This document shows, piece by piece, positions 9,012 through 17,428 of a DNA stretch of 48,248 nt (positions within the stretch are counted from its first letter, which is position 1; each line of letters starts with the position of its first letter). The DNA lies in NCBI RefSeq assembly GCF_958453765.1, contig NZ_CAUDZA010000015.1, positions 1-48,248 of the forward strand, in the 5' to 3' direction. This stretch comes from Phascolarctobacterium_A succinatutens_B (GTDB taxonomy: Bacteria; Bacillota; Negativicutes; Acidaminococcales; Acidaminococcaceae). The position numbers and the translations under genes are program-made. The notes under the pieces are model-generated. The model was not told the DNA's origin. It saw nothing but the letters and a program-made list of their open reading frames with translations, and searched no databases.

Positions 9012-10291
9012 ACTACACCATCCCTCATTACAAAATTACCGTGCAGCATAGTGGCAACAGCCTTGCCGGTGCAAGCCTTACCTTCGTACGGGGTGAATTT
9101 GCCGCGGGTATAGAATTTGGAGCTGTCAACAGTCCATTTTTTATTCAGGTCCATAATAGTGATATCAGCAACACTGCCCTCTTTCAGAGTACCGCCGGCA
9201 AGCTTGAACAGCTTAGCAGGCTCGCAGCTCATTTTGCTGATAATAGTATTCAAATCAAATACATGGGTGTGATATAAGTCAGTCAGCATTACTGCCAGAG
9301 AGGTTTCCAGACCGCAGAAGCCGTTCGGAGCATAACGGAATTCAACATCCTTTTCTTCCGGAGCGTGCGGGGAGTGGTCGGTAACGATTGCGTCAACAGT
9401 GCCGTCCAGAACAGCCTCACGCATAGCCTGTACGTGGTCTGCACTGCGCAGCGGCGGGTTAACGCGGGTTGCGGAATTGTAATCAGCGCAAGCCTCATCA
9501 GTCAGAGTCAGATGATGTACGGTTACTTCACTGGTAACATTTACGCCGCGTTTTTTAGCCTGGCGGATGATGTCGATTGCACCCTTGGAGGCAACGTGGC
9601 AGATATGTACATGTGCGCCGGTGTATTCAGCGATGATGCAGTCACGTGCAACAGCGATATCCTCGCTGATTGCCGGTACGCCCGGTACGCCGATACGTGC
9701 GGAAACAGCGCCTTCATGCATGTAGCCTTCGGAATCCAGCTCAGGATCAATTGCATGGCACAGCAGCGGTTTGTCAAAAGCAGTTACATATTTGGCAGCC
9801 AGCACCATCAGGCGGGAGCTCTTTACATAGTGGCCGTCATCAGAGAAGCCCATAGCGCCTTTTTCTGCCATGTCGCCCATCTCTGCCAGCTCTTCGCCCT
9901 TTTCGCCCTTACTGATTGCGCCGATAACTTCAACGTTAGCGTAGCTTTCCTCGCGAGCGCGTTCTTTAATACCGCTTACTACGATGGAGGTATCAATAAC
10001 AGGCTTGGTATTCGGCATGCAGGCAACGGTGGTTACACCGCCGGCAGCAGCAGCCTTGGTACCGCTGATAATATCTTCCTTAGCTTCCAGGCCGGGCTCA
10101 CGCATATGAGTGTGTACGTCAATCAGACCGGGAGTTACTACGAGGCCGGTTGCATCAAAAACCTCGTCAGCAGCTTCGGCAATATTCTTGCCCAAAGCTT
10201 TAATTTTGCCATCCTCAACGAGGATATCCATTACAGCATCTAATTTTTGGCTGGGATCTACTACCCTGCCGTTTTTAATCAACGTTTTCAA
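8996..10291 (-). CDS. pyrC: Dihydroorotase, class I
   Basis: PyrC cyclises carbamoyl aspartate to dihydroorotate. The 431-residue amidohydrolase has the metal-binding DVHTHMREPG near residue 59, the substrate and metal region with CHVASKG near 238, and TDHSPHAPEEKD near 306. It starts at a TTG (10291), chosen because GGAGGT lies seven bases upstream and the next residues KTLIKNGRVVDP match the family N-terminus. It overlaps pyrB by 17 bases at its start and carA by 16 at its end. Confidence 0.95.
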   Translation of the reverse strand: MKTLIKNGRVVDPSQKLDAVMDILVEDGKIKALGKNIAEAADEVFDATGLVVTPGLIDVHTHMREPGLEAKEDIISGTKAAAAGGVTTVACMPNTKPVIDTSIVVSGIKERAREESYANVEVIGAISKGEKGEELAEMGDMAEKGAMGFSDDGHYVKSSRLMVLAAKYVTAFDKPLLCHAIDPELDSEGYMHEGAVSARIGVPGVPAISEDIAVARDCIIAEYTGAHVHICHVASKGAIDIIRQAKKRGVNVTSEVTVHHLTLTDEACADYNSATRVNPPLRSADHVQAMREAVLDGTVDAIVTDHSPHAPEEKDVEFRYAPNGFCGLETSLAVMLTDLYHTHVFDLNTIISKMSCEPAKLFKLAGGTLKEGSVADITIMDLNKKWTVDSSKFYTRGKFTPYEGKACTGKAVATMLHGNFVMRDGVVCTKK

Positions 10292-11231
10292 TGTGTTTAC
10301 CTCCTGTCAAAGTCAAGAATAAGAGTGCCATACGTACAGCTACGCCGTTTTGTACCTCAGTACGGATTGCGGCGTTATCGCAGTAACCAACCTCCCAGGA
10401 GATTTCCAGACCACGGTTCATCGGGCCGGGATGCAGCACGGTTACGTCAGGCTTAGCCAGCTTCAGGCGGTTTTCGTTAATACCGAAGATACGTGCATAT
10501 TCACGCGGAGACGGGAACAGGCCCTTTTGCTGACGCTCCAGCTGAATACGCAGGATATCGATTACGTCAGCGCCTTCGATTGCTTCTTCAACGCGTTTGT
10601 GTACGGTAACGCCCAGAGAAGCGATGTCATGCGGCAGCAGAGTCATAGGACCTGCAACGTGTACCTCAGCGCCCATTTTAGTCCAGGCAGCAATATTGGT
10701 GCGGGCAACACGGCTGTAGAGAATATCGCCGATAATTGCCATTTTCAAGCCCTTCAGGTTTTTGCCCTGCTCACGGATAGTAAACATATCCAGGAAGCCT
10801 TGAGAAGGATGTGCGTGTGCGCCATCGCCGGCGTTGATGATTACAGGGTCTGCAACCTTAGCAGCATAAGCTGCAGCGCCTTCAATGGGGTGACGCATAA
10901 CAATCGCATCACAAGCCATGGATTGTACAGTCAGGATGGTGTCGCGCAGGCATTCACCTTTGACAACACTGGAAGAGGATGTAGTGATGTTTACTACATC
11001 GGCACCCAGATATTTGCCTGCCAGCTCGAAGGATGTACGGGTACGTGTACTGGGCTCATAGAACAGATTGATGATAGATTTACCGCGCAGTGAGGGCACC
11101 TTTTTGATATCCCTCTTCATAATCTTCTTCATTTCCTCAGCTGTTTTCAAAACCAGCTCGATTTCCTCAACGCTGAGGCTTTCCAGATCCAGTATATCTC
11201 TGCCACCCAGAGATACATTTGATTTAGCCAT
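10275..11231 (-). CDS. pyrB: Aspartate carbamoyltransferase catalytic subunit
   Basis: PyrB condenses carbamoyl phosphate with aspartate, the committed pyrimidine step. Of the open frame I take the ATG at 11231, which has GGAGGT seven bases upstream, giving 318 residues. The carbamoyl-phosphate loop STRTRTSFE starts at residue 61, HPIEG and DGAHAHPSQ follow near 131 and 160, and HPGPMNRG lies near 260. No pyrI regulatory gene is present, as is usual in Bacillota. It is the first gene of the operon, and the codons upstream of the chosen ATG belong to the attenuator leader. Confidence 0.95.
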   Translation of the reverse strand: MAKSNVSLGGRDILDLESLSVEEIELVLKTAEEMKKIMKRDIKKVPSLRGKSIINLFYEPSTRTRTSFELAGKYLGADVVNITTSSSSVVKGECLRDTILTVQSMACDAIVMRHPIEGAAAYAAKVADPVIINAGDGAHAHPSQGFLDMFTIREQGKNLKGLKMAIIGDILYSRVARTNIAAWTKMGAEVHVAGPMTLLPHDIASLGVTVHKRVEEAIEGADVIDILRIQLERQQKGLFPSPREYARIFGINENRLKLAKPDVTVLHPGPMNRGLEISWEVGYCDNAAIRTEVQNGVAVRMALLFLTLTGGKHIENVD

Positions 11232-11261
11232 TAGCTTTACCTCCTGTTTTTTATAATAAAA

Positions 11262-11360
11262 TTGCATAATAAAAGGCCTTCTCATCCCATGATGGTGCAA
11301 AAAGGCCTTAGGTTTCATAATAACTTATACCTTGCAGTCTCACAGGACCAATTTAAAGGT
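11262..11360 (-). promoter_or_regulatory. PyrR-type attenuator leader of the pyr operon
   Basis: The minus-strand leader begins with a hairpin whose outer stem is ACCTT/AAGGT (11356-11360 with 11329-11333). Its tip is GTC-CTGTGA-GAC, matching the CNGNGA hexaloop recognised by PyrR, the UMP-sensing attenuator of Bacillota. A terminator follows at 11271-11309. The segment TGCAAGG of the first hairpin can instead pair with CCTTTTTGCA in the ascending arm of the terminator, a plausible antiterminator. High UMP should favour PyrR binding and termination. The pyrR gene itself is not in the window. Confidence 0.8.
11271..11309 (-). terminator. Attenuator terminator before pyrB
   Basis: AAGGCCTT at 11302-11309 pairs with AAGGCCTT at 11273-11280, with a small CATC/GATG stem in the loop, followed on the minus strand by TTTT and AT-rich sequence. 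It lies 40 bases before the pyrB ATG, inside the untranslated leader, so its role is conditional rather than to end a gene. Confidence 0.7.
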
Positions 11361-11377
11361 GCAAATTGATTGTATAT

Positions 11378-11406
11378 ATTTTACACCTTAATGAAGAATA
11401 CGTCAA
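11378..11406 (-). promoter_or_regulatory. Promoter of the pyr operon
   Basis: The minus strand has TTGACG (11406-11401), a 17-base spacer and TAAAAT (11383-11378). Transcription would start near 11371, placing the whole PyrR hairpin and attenuator in the leader. Confidence 0.7.
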
Positions 11407-11424
11407 ATATTTCGAGGTAAAATC

Positions 11425-11454
11425 TTGGCAGGATTTTTTTACTTATAGTATAAT
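11425..11454 (+). promoter_or_regulatory. Promoter of the acyltransferase gene
   Basis: TTGGCA at 11425-11430 and TATAAT at 11449-11454 are separated by 18 bases. The acyltransferase ATG follows 29 bases after the -10 box. The promoter is back to back with that of the pyr operon. Confidence 0.6.
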
Positions 11455-11483
11455 AAAGAAGATTAAAAATTAGCGAGGTAATT

Positions 11484-12794
11484 ATGCGAAACACCATTAT
11501 AGATAATCTGCGTGGCATCTGCATGCTTGGCGTCATCGGTATTCATATCGGCAGCCTGGCACTTGCCCCCAACAACTTTACTCTTTACTTATTACTGGAG
11601 ATTTTAAGCCGTTACAGTGTCCCCTCCTTTTTCTTTATCTCCGGCTACGGTCTGGCCTGTACGGATAAAGGCCTTTTAAGCGGCAGCCGGCTGAACTATA
11701 TCGACTTTATGAAGAAGCGTCTGCGGGGAGCAGGCCTGCCCTATCTCAGCTGGTCGTTTTTTTACATGCTCTACTTCTGGCTGATTCTGCCACCGGGCTT
11801 CGTCAGCTGGAATCCGCTGCATGTGGCCTATGTTTTATTCTTCGGCCTGGGCTGCTACCATTTGTATTTTATGGTCATCCTGCTGTGGTTTTATGCAAGC
11901 TATCCGCTCTGGCGCCGGCTTCTGCGTATAATTATACATCAAAGCATGCCGTTCATGCTAGTGCTTTTATTCATTTTCCAGCTTGCTTTCAACTGGTGGA
12001 CAACGCATCCGGGCTTGAATACAGCGGGTTGGAGCGTCTTGGCTAAAAATTTCTTTGATTATCGCCTCAACTATCTTCCCTTGCATTATTTACTTATTTT
12101 TATAAGCGGCGGCCTGGCAGCCTGCTATTGGGAAAAATTCATCGCCCTCCTGCGCAGATACAGCGCCATGGTATGCATAATTTTTGCTGCAAGCGTTGCC
12201 TGGGACGTACAAAGCTGTTACGAAGCAGTTACGGTCAAAGGCTACACGCTGATTGATCTGGCCAACACCTATCACCAGCTCAGCCCGCAGGGACTCTGCT
12301 ACACCGTAGGCTCACTGCTCTTCTTCTGCCTGGCACTGGATTGGCTGGAGCGCAAGGCGCAGGCAAAAGCACATACAGAGGCTCCCAATGCACTAGATAT
12401 ACATCAAGCAACATCGCATACTGAGGCTCCCCTTGTCGTCGCAAGCGACATTAGCACGACCAACAGCTTGTCGCCGCGCAAGCTCACGACAAGCTGGGTC
12501 TTAGCGTCGGGGAGCTGTCACCGCAAGGTGACTGAGAGGGGTTCCCTCGCCAACCTCCTCTATAAAGCCATCAGCATCCTCTCCGCTTATTCTATGCTCA
12601 TCTACTTTGTGCATCCGTTGCTTTTGGACTGGCTCAGCAGCGCCTATAACCATTTCGGCATCATCATGACCGTTAAAAAGGTAGCCCTTTCCTACGTATT
12701 GCTGGTGCTCGGCTCGCTGGCCCTCAGCATCCTGCTGACAAAGGTGTTTGCTAATGCAAGTACCTTAAAGCTGCTGTTTACTGGCAAACGGTGA
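11484..12794 (+). CDS. Membrane acyltransferase (acyltransferase 3 family)
   Basis: Proteins of this family (OafA/YrhL-like) move acyl groups, often acetyl, onto sugars or cell-surface polymers at the membrane. The N-terminus NLRGICMLGVIGIHIGS carries the conserved Arg and His of the family, FFISGYGLA follows near residue 50, and about ten hydrophobic segments span the protein. The acceptor substrate cannot be told. Residues about 298-354 are not family-like: they are charged and polar and come from a genomic repeat inserted in frame between two membrane segments, see the repeat at 12376-12545. The frame stays open through it, so the protein is probably still made with an extra loop. Confidence 0.8.
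   Translation: MRNTIIDNLRGICMLGVIGIHIGSLALAPNNFTLYLLLEILSRYSVPSFFFISGYGLACTDKGLLSGSRLNYIDFMKKRLRGAGLPYLSWSFFYMLYFWLILPPGFVSWNPLHVAYVLFFGLGCYHLYFMVILLWFYASYPLWRRLLRIIIHQSMPFMLVLLFIFQLAFNWWTTHPGLNTAGWSVLAKNFFDYRLNYLPLHYLLIFISGGLAACYWEKFIALLRRYSAMVCIIFAASVAWDVQSCYEAVTVKGYTLIDLANTYHQLSPQGLCYTVGSLLFFCLALDWLERKAQAKAHTEAPNALDIHQATSHTEAPLVVASDISTTNSLSPRKLTTSWVLASGSCHRKVTERGSLANLLYKAISILSAYSMLIYFVHPLLLDWLSSAYNHFGIIMTVKKVALSYVLLVLGSLALSILLTKVFANASTLKLLFTGKR
12376..12545 (+). repeat. Palindrome-rich genomic repeat inserted in frame in a coding gene
   Basis: The block contains several nested inverted repeats: CTCCCC (12427-12432) against the later GGGGAG, CAGCTTGTCG against CGACAAGCTG, and GTCACC-GCAA-GGTGAC near 12518-12532. 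Its ends repeat GAGGCTCCC motifs. Similar GGTGAC-type palindromic elements are common between genes in anaerobic Bacillota, as I recall. Here the element lies inside an open frame and adds about 57 codons without a stop. Confidence 0.6.
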
Positions 12795-12812
12795 GTTTAA
12801 TACAAAGCAAAA

Positions 12813-12855
12813 AGACGTTGCGTGCTTTTTCAAGCATACAACGTCTACTTTTTTT
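12813..12855. terminator. Bidirectional terminator between the acyltransferase and pgi
   Basis: AGACGTTG (12813-12820) pairs with CAACGTCT (12839-12846). A T run follows at 12848-12855 and an A run precedes the stem, so it can end both convergent genes. Confidence 0.75.
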
Positions 12856-12868
12856 GCCATTTTAAATT

Positions 12869-14302
12869 TTACAGCTGAGCCTTCATTAATTTCTTATATA
12901 CCTCAACGCCGGGCTGGTCAAATGCATCCACATCCGCCAGCTCGCCCTCATAGGCAATCGTCAGCATCAAAAAGTACATCAGCTGACCAAGATAATACTC
13001 ATTCAGCTTCGGCAGTGTAAAGCGCGCATTGTAACGGTTATCACCCGTCAGCGCCGCTTCATTGGCATTCAGTGCCGCCTTGAGCGCCTTCGCCATATCC
13101 ATGCCCTCGTATTTATCAAAGAACGGTACATCGGCAAAAGGATTGTGCAAAACTGCCTCAACCTCAGGATTGGCAACCTCCAGGAACTGCACCACCTTAT
13201 TCAGACGGCCGTCCTGATGCTGCTGTGTCTGTGCATGCATATCCGTTGTGCCGACAGCAACAATCGGCGTTCTTCCGTAGTAAACAGTTGCACCCTCACG
13301 GTTACGGCGCTTGCCAAGCGATTCCGCCAGCAGCTGCACATACCATTCGCTCAACGATTTCAGGCGCATGCTGTACGGCATGAACACTTCAATATCACGT
13401 CCGCGCTCATAGGCCATGAATTTCAGCAAAGCGTTGAGCAGCGCAGGATTCTCCGCAAGCTCTGCCTGCTGGCAATAGATATCCATATCACGCGCACCGC
13501 GCAAAAACTCTTCGATATCTCCGCCCAAGGCAGCCATCGTTACGAGTCCCGGGTCAGTCATAATGCAGAAGCGTCCTCCAATGCCCTCCTTGATGTCAAA
13601 GCGCTCCCAGCCAAATTTTTCCGCCAGCTGCAAAAGCGGCGCATTTTCCACCGGAGCCTTTAAATCAGTAACTACCGTGCAGTCAAGGTCGATATCTGCG
13701 TTTTTAGACAGATTATCATAGAAATACGTAAAGGCAGAAATTGTTTCCAGCGTAGTACCGGATTTAGAAATCGGCACCAGCATAATCTTTAGCTTCTTGC
13801 CTTCTTGCGCACTTACTCCAGCCATACGGCGCATCTTGAACAGCAAGCTGTTGCAGTCCACCGGATCAAGATTATTGCCGGAAAAATAAATGCAGGGCTG
13901 GCCTTGGCGCAGTGTTGCACTGGTATTCCAATGATAACCGCCAAAGGCATCAAACAGCACCTTGTTGCCCAAGTAGGAGCCGCCAACGCCCAAAAAGATT
14001 ACGACATCTTTACTGCGCAGATGCTTGCTGTAGCGCATCAGCTTAATAATCGACTGCTCCGTATTGGGGTTGCCGTCAGCAATATATGGCATCCGCGGAA
14101 AGTAAACATGCTCCGGCGTGCCGTCCTTAGATAAATGCTTCTTGGAAAAACCGGTACGGCGCAGCTCGCACACAGCCTTCTCGGCTACGGCTCCCTGCTG
14201 CTGCAGTGCCTGCTCCACTTCCTGCGCTTGCAGTCTGCCCGCTCCAACCATATTGCTGAAGTCAAAAACAATACCACTGGGCATAACAATTTTATAATCC
14301 AA
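12869..14302 (-). CDS. pgi: Glucose-6-phosphate isomerase
   Basis: Pgi interconverts glucose 6-phosphate and fructose 6-phosphate in glycolysis and gluconeogenesis. The family signatures are visible: LVPISKSGTTLETISAF near residue 205 for sugar-phosphate binding and GIGGRFCIMTDPGL near 275. I choose the TTG at 14302 because GGGAG lies about eight bases upstream, which gives 477 residues; the frame is open five codons further to another TTG. Codon use resembles its neighbours. It ends at the shared terminator 12813-12855. Confidence 0.92.
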   Translation of the reverse strand: MDYKIVMPSGIVFDFSNMVGAGRLQAQEVEQALQQQGAVAEKAVCELRRTGFSKKHLSKDGTPEHVYFPRMPYIADGNPNTEQSIIKLMRYSKHLRSKDVVIFLGVGGSYLGNKVLFDAFGGYHWNTSATLRQGQPCIYFSGNNLDPVDCNSLLFKMRRMAGVSAQEGKKLKIMLVPISKSGTTLETISAFTYFYDNLSKNADIDLDCTVVTDLKAPVENAPLLQLAEKFGWERFDIKEGIGGRFCIMTDPGLVTMAALGGDIEEFLRGARDMDIYCQQAELAENPALLNALLKFMAYERGRDIEVFMPYSMRLKSLSEWYVQLLAESLGKRRNREGATVYYGRTPIVAVGTTDMHAQTQQHQDGRLNKVVQFLEVANPEVEAVLHNPFADVPFFDKYEGMDMAKALKAALNANEAALTGDNRYNARFTLPKLNEYYLGQLMYFLMLTIAYEGELADVDAFDQPGVEVYKKLMKAQL

Positions 14303-14432
14303 AATATACACTCCCAAATATTAGTTGCACCTATAATATGCTATTGTACATATGTTATTATAATATATTCATATAGCAAGTTCCATAGACCATAAGAGCA
14401 AGTAATATTTTATTGTAAACAAGGCTAAAGCT

Positions 14433-14876
14433 TTATTTTACCTCTACCAGCTCAATATGGAAGTTCAGTTCCTTACCAGCCATTTCATGGTTAGCATCAA
14501 AGGTGATATTGGTATCATCCTTTTCGGTTACCAGTACAGGTACGGGCTGACCAAATTGGTTCTGCAGGTAAACTCTCTGGCCAACGGTCAGGTTTTCGGA
14601 ACCCGGCAGCTGGGTAATCGGCATGGTGAAGATAGCCTTCGGGTCAGCCTCGCCATATGCTTCTGCCGGCAGCAGATGGATGTCAACCTCAGCGCCGACC
14701 TCCAGGTCAGCAACAGCTGCATCAAAGCCTTTAATCATCTGGCCTGCGCCGCAAACAAATTCCAGCGGCTCGCCGCGGTCATAAGAAGAATCAAATTGCT
14801 TGCCGTCATTAAAGGTACCTTTATAGTGTACGCGACAGGTTTTTCCTACATTACGTCCGGTTAATTCATTGCTCAT
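14433..14876 (-). CDS. FKBP-type peptidyl-prolyl isomerase, SlyD-like
   Basis: The 147-residue protein has the FKBP/SlyD order. An N-terminal FKBP half carries VHYKGTFNDGKQFDSSY near residue 17, then comes an inserted chaperone flap (about 70-125, with QLPGSENLTVGQRVYLQ), and the FKBP fold returns at the C-terminus (FDANHEMAGKELNFHIELVEV). Such proteins isomerise Xaa-Pro bonds and act as folding helpers. The His-rich metal-binding tail of E. coli SlyD is absent. GAGGTG precedes the ATG at 14876. It appears to be a single-gene unit. Confidence 0.85.
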   Translation of the reverse strand: MSNELTGRNVGKTCRVHYKGTFNDGKQFDSSYDRGEPLEFVCGAGQMIKGFDAAVADLEVGAEVDIHLLPAEAYGEADPKAIFTMPITQLPGSENLTVGQRVYLQNQFGQPVPVLVTEKDDTNITFDANHEMAGKELNFHIELVEVK

Positions 14877-14983
14877 TATTAAATCACCTCATAAAAATTT
14901 TTGATATAAAGCCTGCATAAGCGTATATCAGTAACAGTTATGTATATTATACTATATATTTCGCCTTATTTCACCTCTAAAAA

Positions 14984-15012
14984 ATGGCAGCCGGTTAAAT
15001 TCCGACTGCCAT
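14984..15012 (-). terminator. Terminator after the exported protein at 15047
   Basis: On the minus strand ATGGCAGTCGG pairs with CCGGCTGCCAT across a short AT loop and is followed by TTTTTTA. It ends the two-gene unit 16696-15047. Confidence 0.7.
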
Positions 15013-15046
15013 AATTATTTTCGGCTCTGCGCAGCAGCGCTTTTAT

Positions 15047-15832
15047 TCACCTTCCTGCAGAAAGATACTGCCTCATCAGACCCTTAAAGCCCTGCTTTTT
15101 GAAGTCCTTCAACGGCAAAAATTCAATCTCAACACTGTGATTAGCATATTCAGACCTCATTTCATTGAACTCTTCCACAGTCATGTCCGTTTCCTGCGAA
15201 GCATCTGCCTCGCTTCTGCAGGTCATGTTGCGGTAAACGCCAAGACCGTCATCCTTCGGCCAGGTAAAATAAAGCTCATAGCATCCAAGGTTGCCGCCAG
15301 GCTGCAAATGCTCAACAGCAAGCACCTGATGCGAAATGCCGGTGCCGCCTCGTGTCACCAGATTGTTATTTGCCATAAGCTGCAGACTGCTGCGGCTCCA
15401 GCCCTCCGCAACGTATTTCACTCTGCTATCCGCAAAGGTGTAAATCGCATAAATCTCCTTACCGTAATGCCCCGCGCCGCGTTTTTGGCTAATCCAACCG
15501 ATAAGCAGCTCCGGAACACCGTCGCCGCTGATATCCTGCAGCGTGTAGCCAAGCTGCTGCAGGGCCGCCTCACGCTTGGCGAAATCCCGCACCTCACAGA
15601 TGCCTGTTCTGCCCTGCTCAGGCAGGTTATCACTATTACCATTGGCGATAAATTCATAAACGCTGTCCACAACATTCGCATATTCCTGCTCGTAGAATGG
15701 TACAGCTTTGGCAGCGGCCTCCGTCTTAGGCAGATTCATCTGCGGTACTACGGCATTTTTCTCTGTGCCGTAACCGGCAAACGCCACCAGAAGCATTGCC
15801 AGACACATGCTCTTAAACAGCTTCCGCTTCAT
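15047..15832 (-). CDS. Exported protein of unknown function, lipobox Cys replaced by Tyr
   Basis: I do not recognise this 261-residue protein. It starts at the ATG at 15832, behind AGGAGG. KRK is followed by a hydrophobic stretch ending LLVAFAGYG, which looks like a lipoprotein signal peptide in which the invariant Cys has become Tyr (TAC, one base from TGC). LQDISGDGVPELLIGW near residue 97 is an EF-hand or VCBS-like calcium-type loop of the sort often seen in such exported proteins. It is downstream of the SH3 protein at 15890, and the two are probably co-transcribed. Confidence 0.65.
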   Translation of the reverse strand: MKRKLFKSMCLAMLLVAFAGYGTEKNAVVPQMNLPKTEAAAKAVPFYEQEYANVVDSVYEFIANGNSDNLPEQGRTGICEVRDFAKREAALQQLGYTLQDISGDGVPELLIGWISQKRGAGHYGKEIYAIYTFADSRVKYVAEGWSRSSLQLMANNNLVTRGGTGISHQVLAVEHLQPGGNLGCYELYFTWPKDDGLGVYRNMTCRSEADASQETDMTVEEFNEMRSEYANHSVEIEFLPLKDFKKQGFKGLMRQYLSAGR

Positions 15833-15889
15833 TACGCCACCTCCTGTCAAAAGATGTTTTAGCAAAAATTTCTTTGTCCTTTACTTTGC

Positions 15890-16696
15890 TTAATGAACGT
15901 CATGCTCGCAGTAAATAATTTCCGAAATCACCTCTTTAGAATCCAATTTCACATAAAAGCTCTTGTGCAGGAATTTTTGCCCTCTTGCGTTATAGGCATA
16001 TTTCAACCAGCCGATCATATAATGCGTATCAGAACGGCCTCTGCTCATATAATCATACTCCCAGCCGTTCATTTTCAGGTACCCGTCCAAACGAATCTGG
16101 CTGTCAGTATTAAGCAGCTGGCCGACAGCATAGCCTGCCATCATGCCATGAAGCTTATTGATTTTCACCTCACTAACTCTGTTTTTTGACGAATCTATAT
16201 AGAACAAGCGCGGTCCGACCTGCAGCTTTTTATCAGCATAGGTGATAGTATCATCCGTATTCTTTTCCATACGCCCCAAGTAATAGGCATTCGAAGCAAA
16301 AATTTCCGGATCCATAATCCAATCTGCTTCGAGGGCAGCATTAAAGCGTCCTTCTGCGCTGGCAGCTTTCGGTGTTACATCAAGATATTTGCTTGCCATA
16401 AAACCAACATGGCCCTTTTCAGTAGTACCAAGAAGCCATTTGTATTCACTGTTTACTACATCCACAACTCTGCTTACATAAAATTTATCTCCCCTTTGCA
16501 GCATGGTGATAACATCACAATCGGTGTTAGGCTGTGTTCTGACATTAACATCGGTTGTGTTGCAATATACCTCCAGCGGCCATCCGGGATAAGACCTGAG
16601 CTCGTTGGCCAAATAATCTGTATTAACCTCGGCAAAGGCAGTGTTGGCAAATATTGCCAGACCAAGCGCTGCGCTTAAGAATATTTTCTTTTGCAT
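15890..16696 (-). CDS. Exported SH3-like domain protein of unknown function
   Basis: The ATG at 16696 has AGGAGG seven bases upstream and opens a clear signal peptide (KKIFLSAALGLAIFANTAFA, likely cut after AFA), giving 268 residues in all. Residues about 40-105 form a bacterial SH3 domain (DVNVRTQP, GDKFYV, HVGFMASKYLDV), a fold often used to bind cell-wall peptides. The remaining C-terminal half has no family I know. It is likely a periplasmic or wall-associated protein, transcribed with the gene at 15047. Confidence 0.65.
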   Translation of the reverse strand: MQKKIFLSAALGLAIFANTAFAEVNTDYLANELRSYPGWPLEVYCNTTDVNVRTQPNTDCDVITMLQRGDKFYVSRVVDVVNSEYKWLLGTTEKGHVGFMASKYLDVTPKAASAEGRFNAALEADWIMDPEIFASNAYYLGRMEKNTDDTITYADKKLQVGPRLFYIDSSKNRVSEVKINKLHGMMAGYAVGQLLNTDSQIRLDGYLKMNGWEYDYMSRGRSDTHYMIGWLKYAYNARGQKFLHKSFYVKLDSKEVISEIIYCEHDVH

Positions 16697-16761
16697 ATCC
16701 ATCCCTCCTATTCCTGCCATCTGCGTTACGGGCAGTTGTTTTCCTGATTATATTTTAACTT

Positions 16762-16809
16762 GAAAATAAGAAAAGCGCCCCACCCGAAAGCGTGAATTCG
16801 GGTAGGGCG
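16762..16809 (-). terminator. Terminator after the DUF6508-like gene
   Basis: On the minus strand CGCCCTACCCGAA pairs with TTCGGGTGGGGCG (16797-16809 with 16776-16788), followed by CTTTTCTTATTTTC. Confidence 0.75.
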
Positions 16810-16840
16810 AGAGGGAATTGGGGGGAGGAAGGATATATTT

Positions 16841-17257
16841 TTATGCCTCATCAAGCTCCTGCAAGCGTTTCAGCCATCTTGCAACAGCGCCACTTTCGAT
16901 AAATTCTAATAACGCACCATCACAAAAGCGCTCTGCCCTAAGAGAAGCTATCAGTAAAGCCAATATGCATTGAGCATCTAATCCAGAAGCATCGGCTTTC
17001 ATCATGGAATCATAACCCCATTCTATGCCATTAGCATTAAGAATATCTGCATATTTACTCGGTACTATCTCATCACTTTCTTTGGCAAATTTATAGATAT
17101 CATCTGCCAACTTCTTAACCGTTATAGAATAAATGACGAAAGGAAGGTGCATCGGTCTTTCCGAAGAACCATCATTTTCCTTATCACAACTCCATTCACC
17201 AACAATATCATTTTTCAAAAGGTTGATATATTTTGTCAACACAGAGTATTTTTTCAT
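16841..17257 (-). CDS. DUF6508-like protein
   Basis: This 138-residue protein resembles the DUF6508 family of unknown function as I remember it: KYINLL near the start, a PMHLPFVIYS stretch, and a C-terminal block with GIEWGYDSM and LDAQCILALLIASLRAERFCDGALLEFIESG. It has no signal peptide or membrane span and should be cytosolic. The ATG at 17257 is preceded by GAGGG; a GTG one codon upstream is possible. It is a monocistronic unit with its own terminator, divergent from iadA. Confidence 0.6.
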   Translation of the reverse strand: MKKYSVLTKYINLLKNDIVGEWSCDKENDGSSERPMHLPFVIYSITVKKLADDIYKFAKESDEIVPSKYADILNANGIEWGYDSMMKADASGLDAQCILALLIASLRAERFCDGALLEFIESGAVARWLKRLQELDEA

Positions 17258-17428
17258 CACACTTCATCCCTCTTCCAATCTCTCCACACTATCATAACAC
17301 GACAATTCATTTTCATTATCTCTATTATATCATTAAAACCCGAAAACTTTCTTGCCTCATATACCATTTTCAATAATTCAGTGTATAATTAAAGCATAAA
17401 TAATTTTTCAGAAACGGAGAATCCTCAC

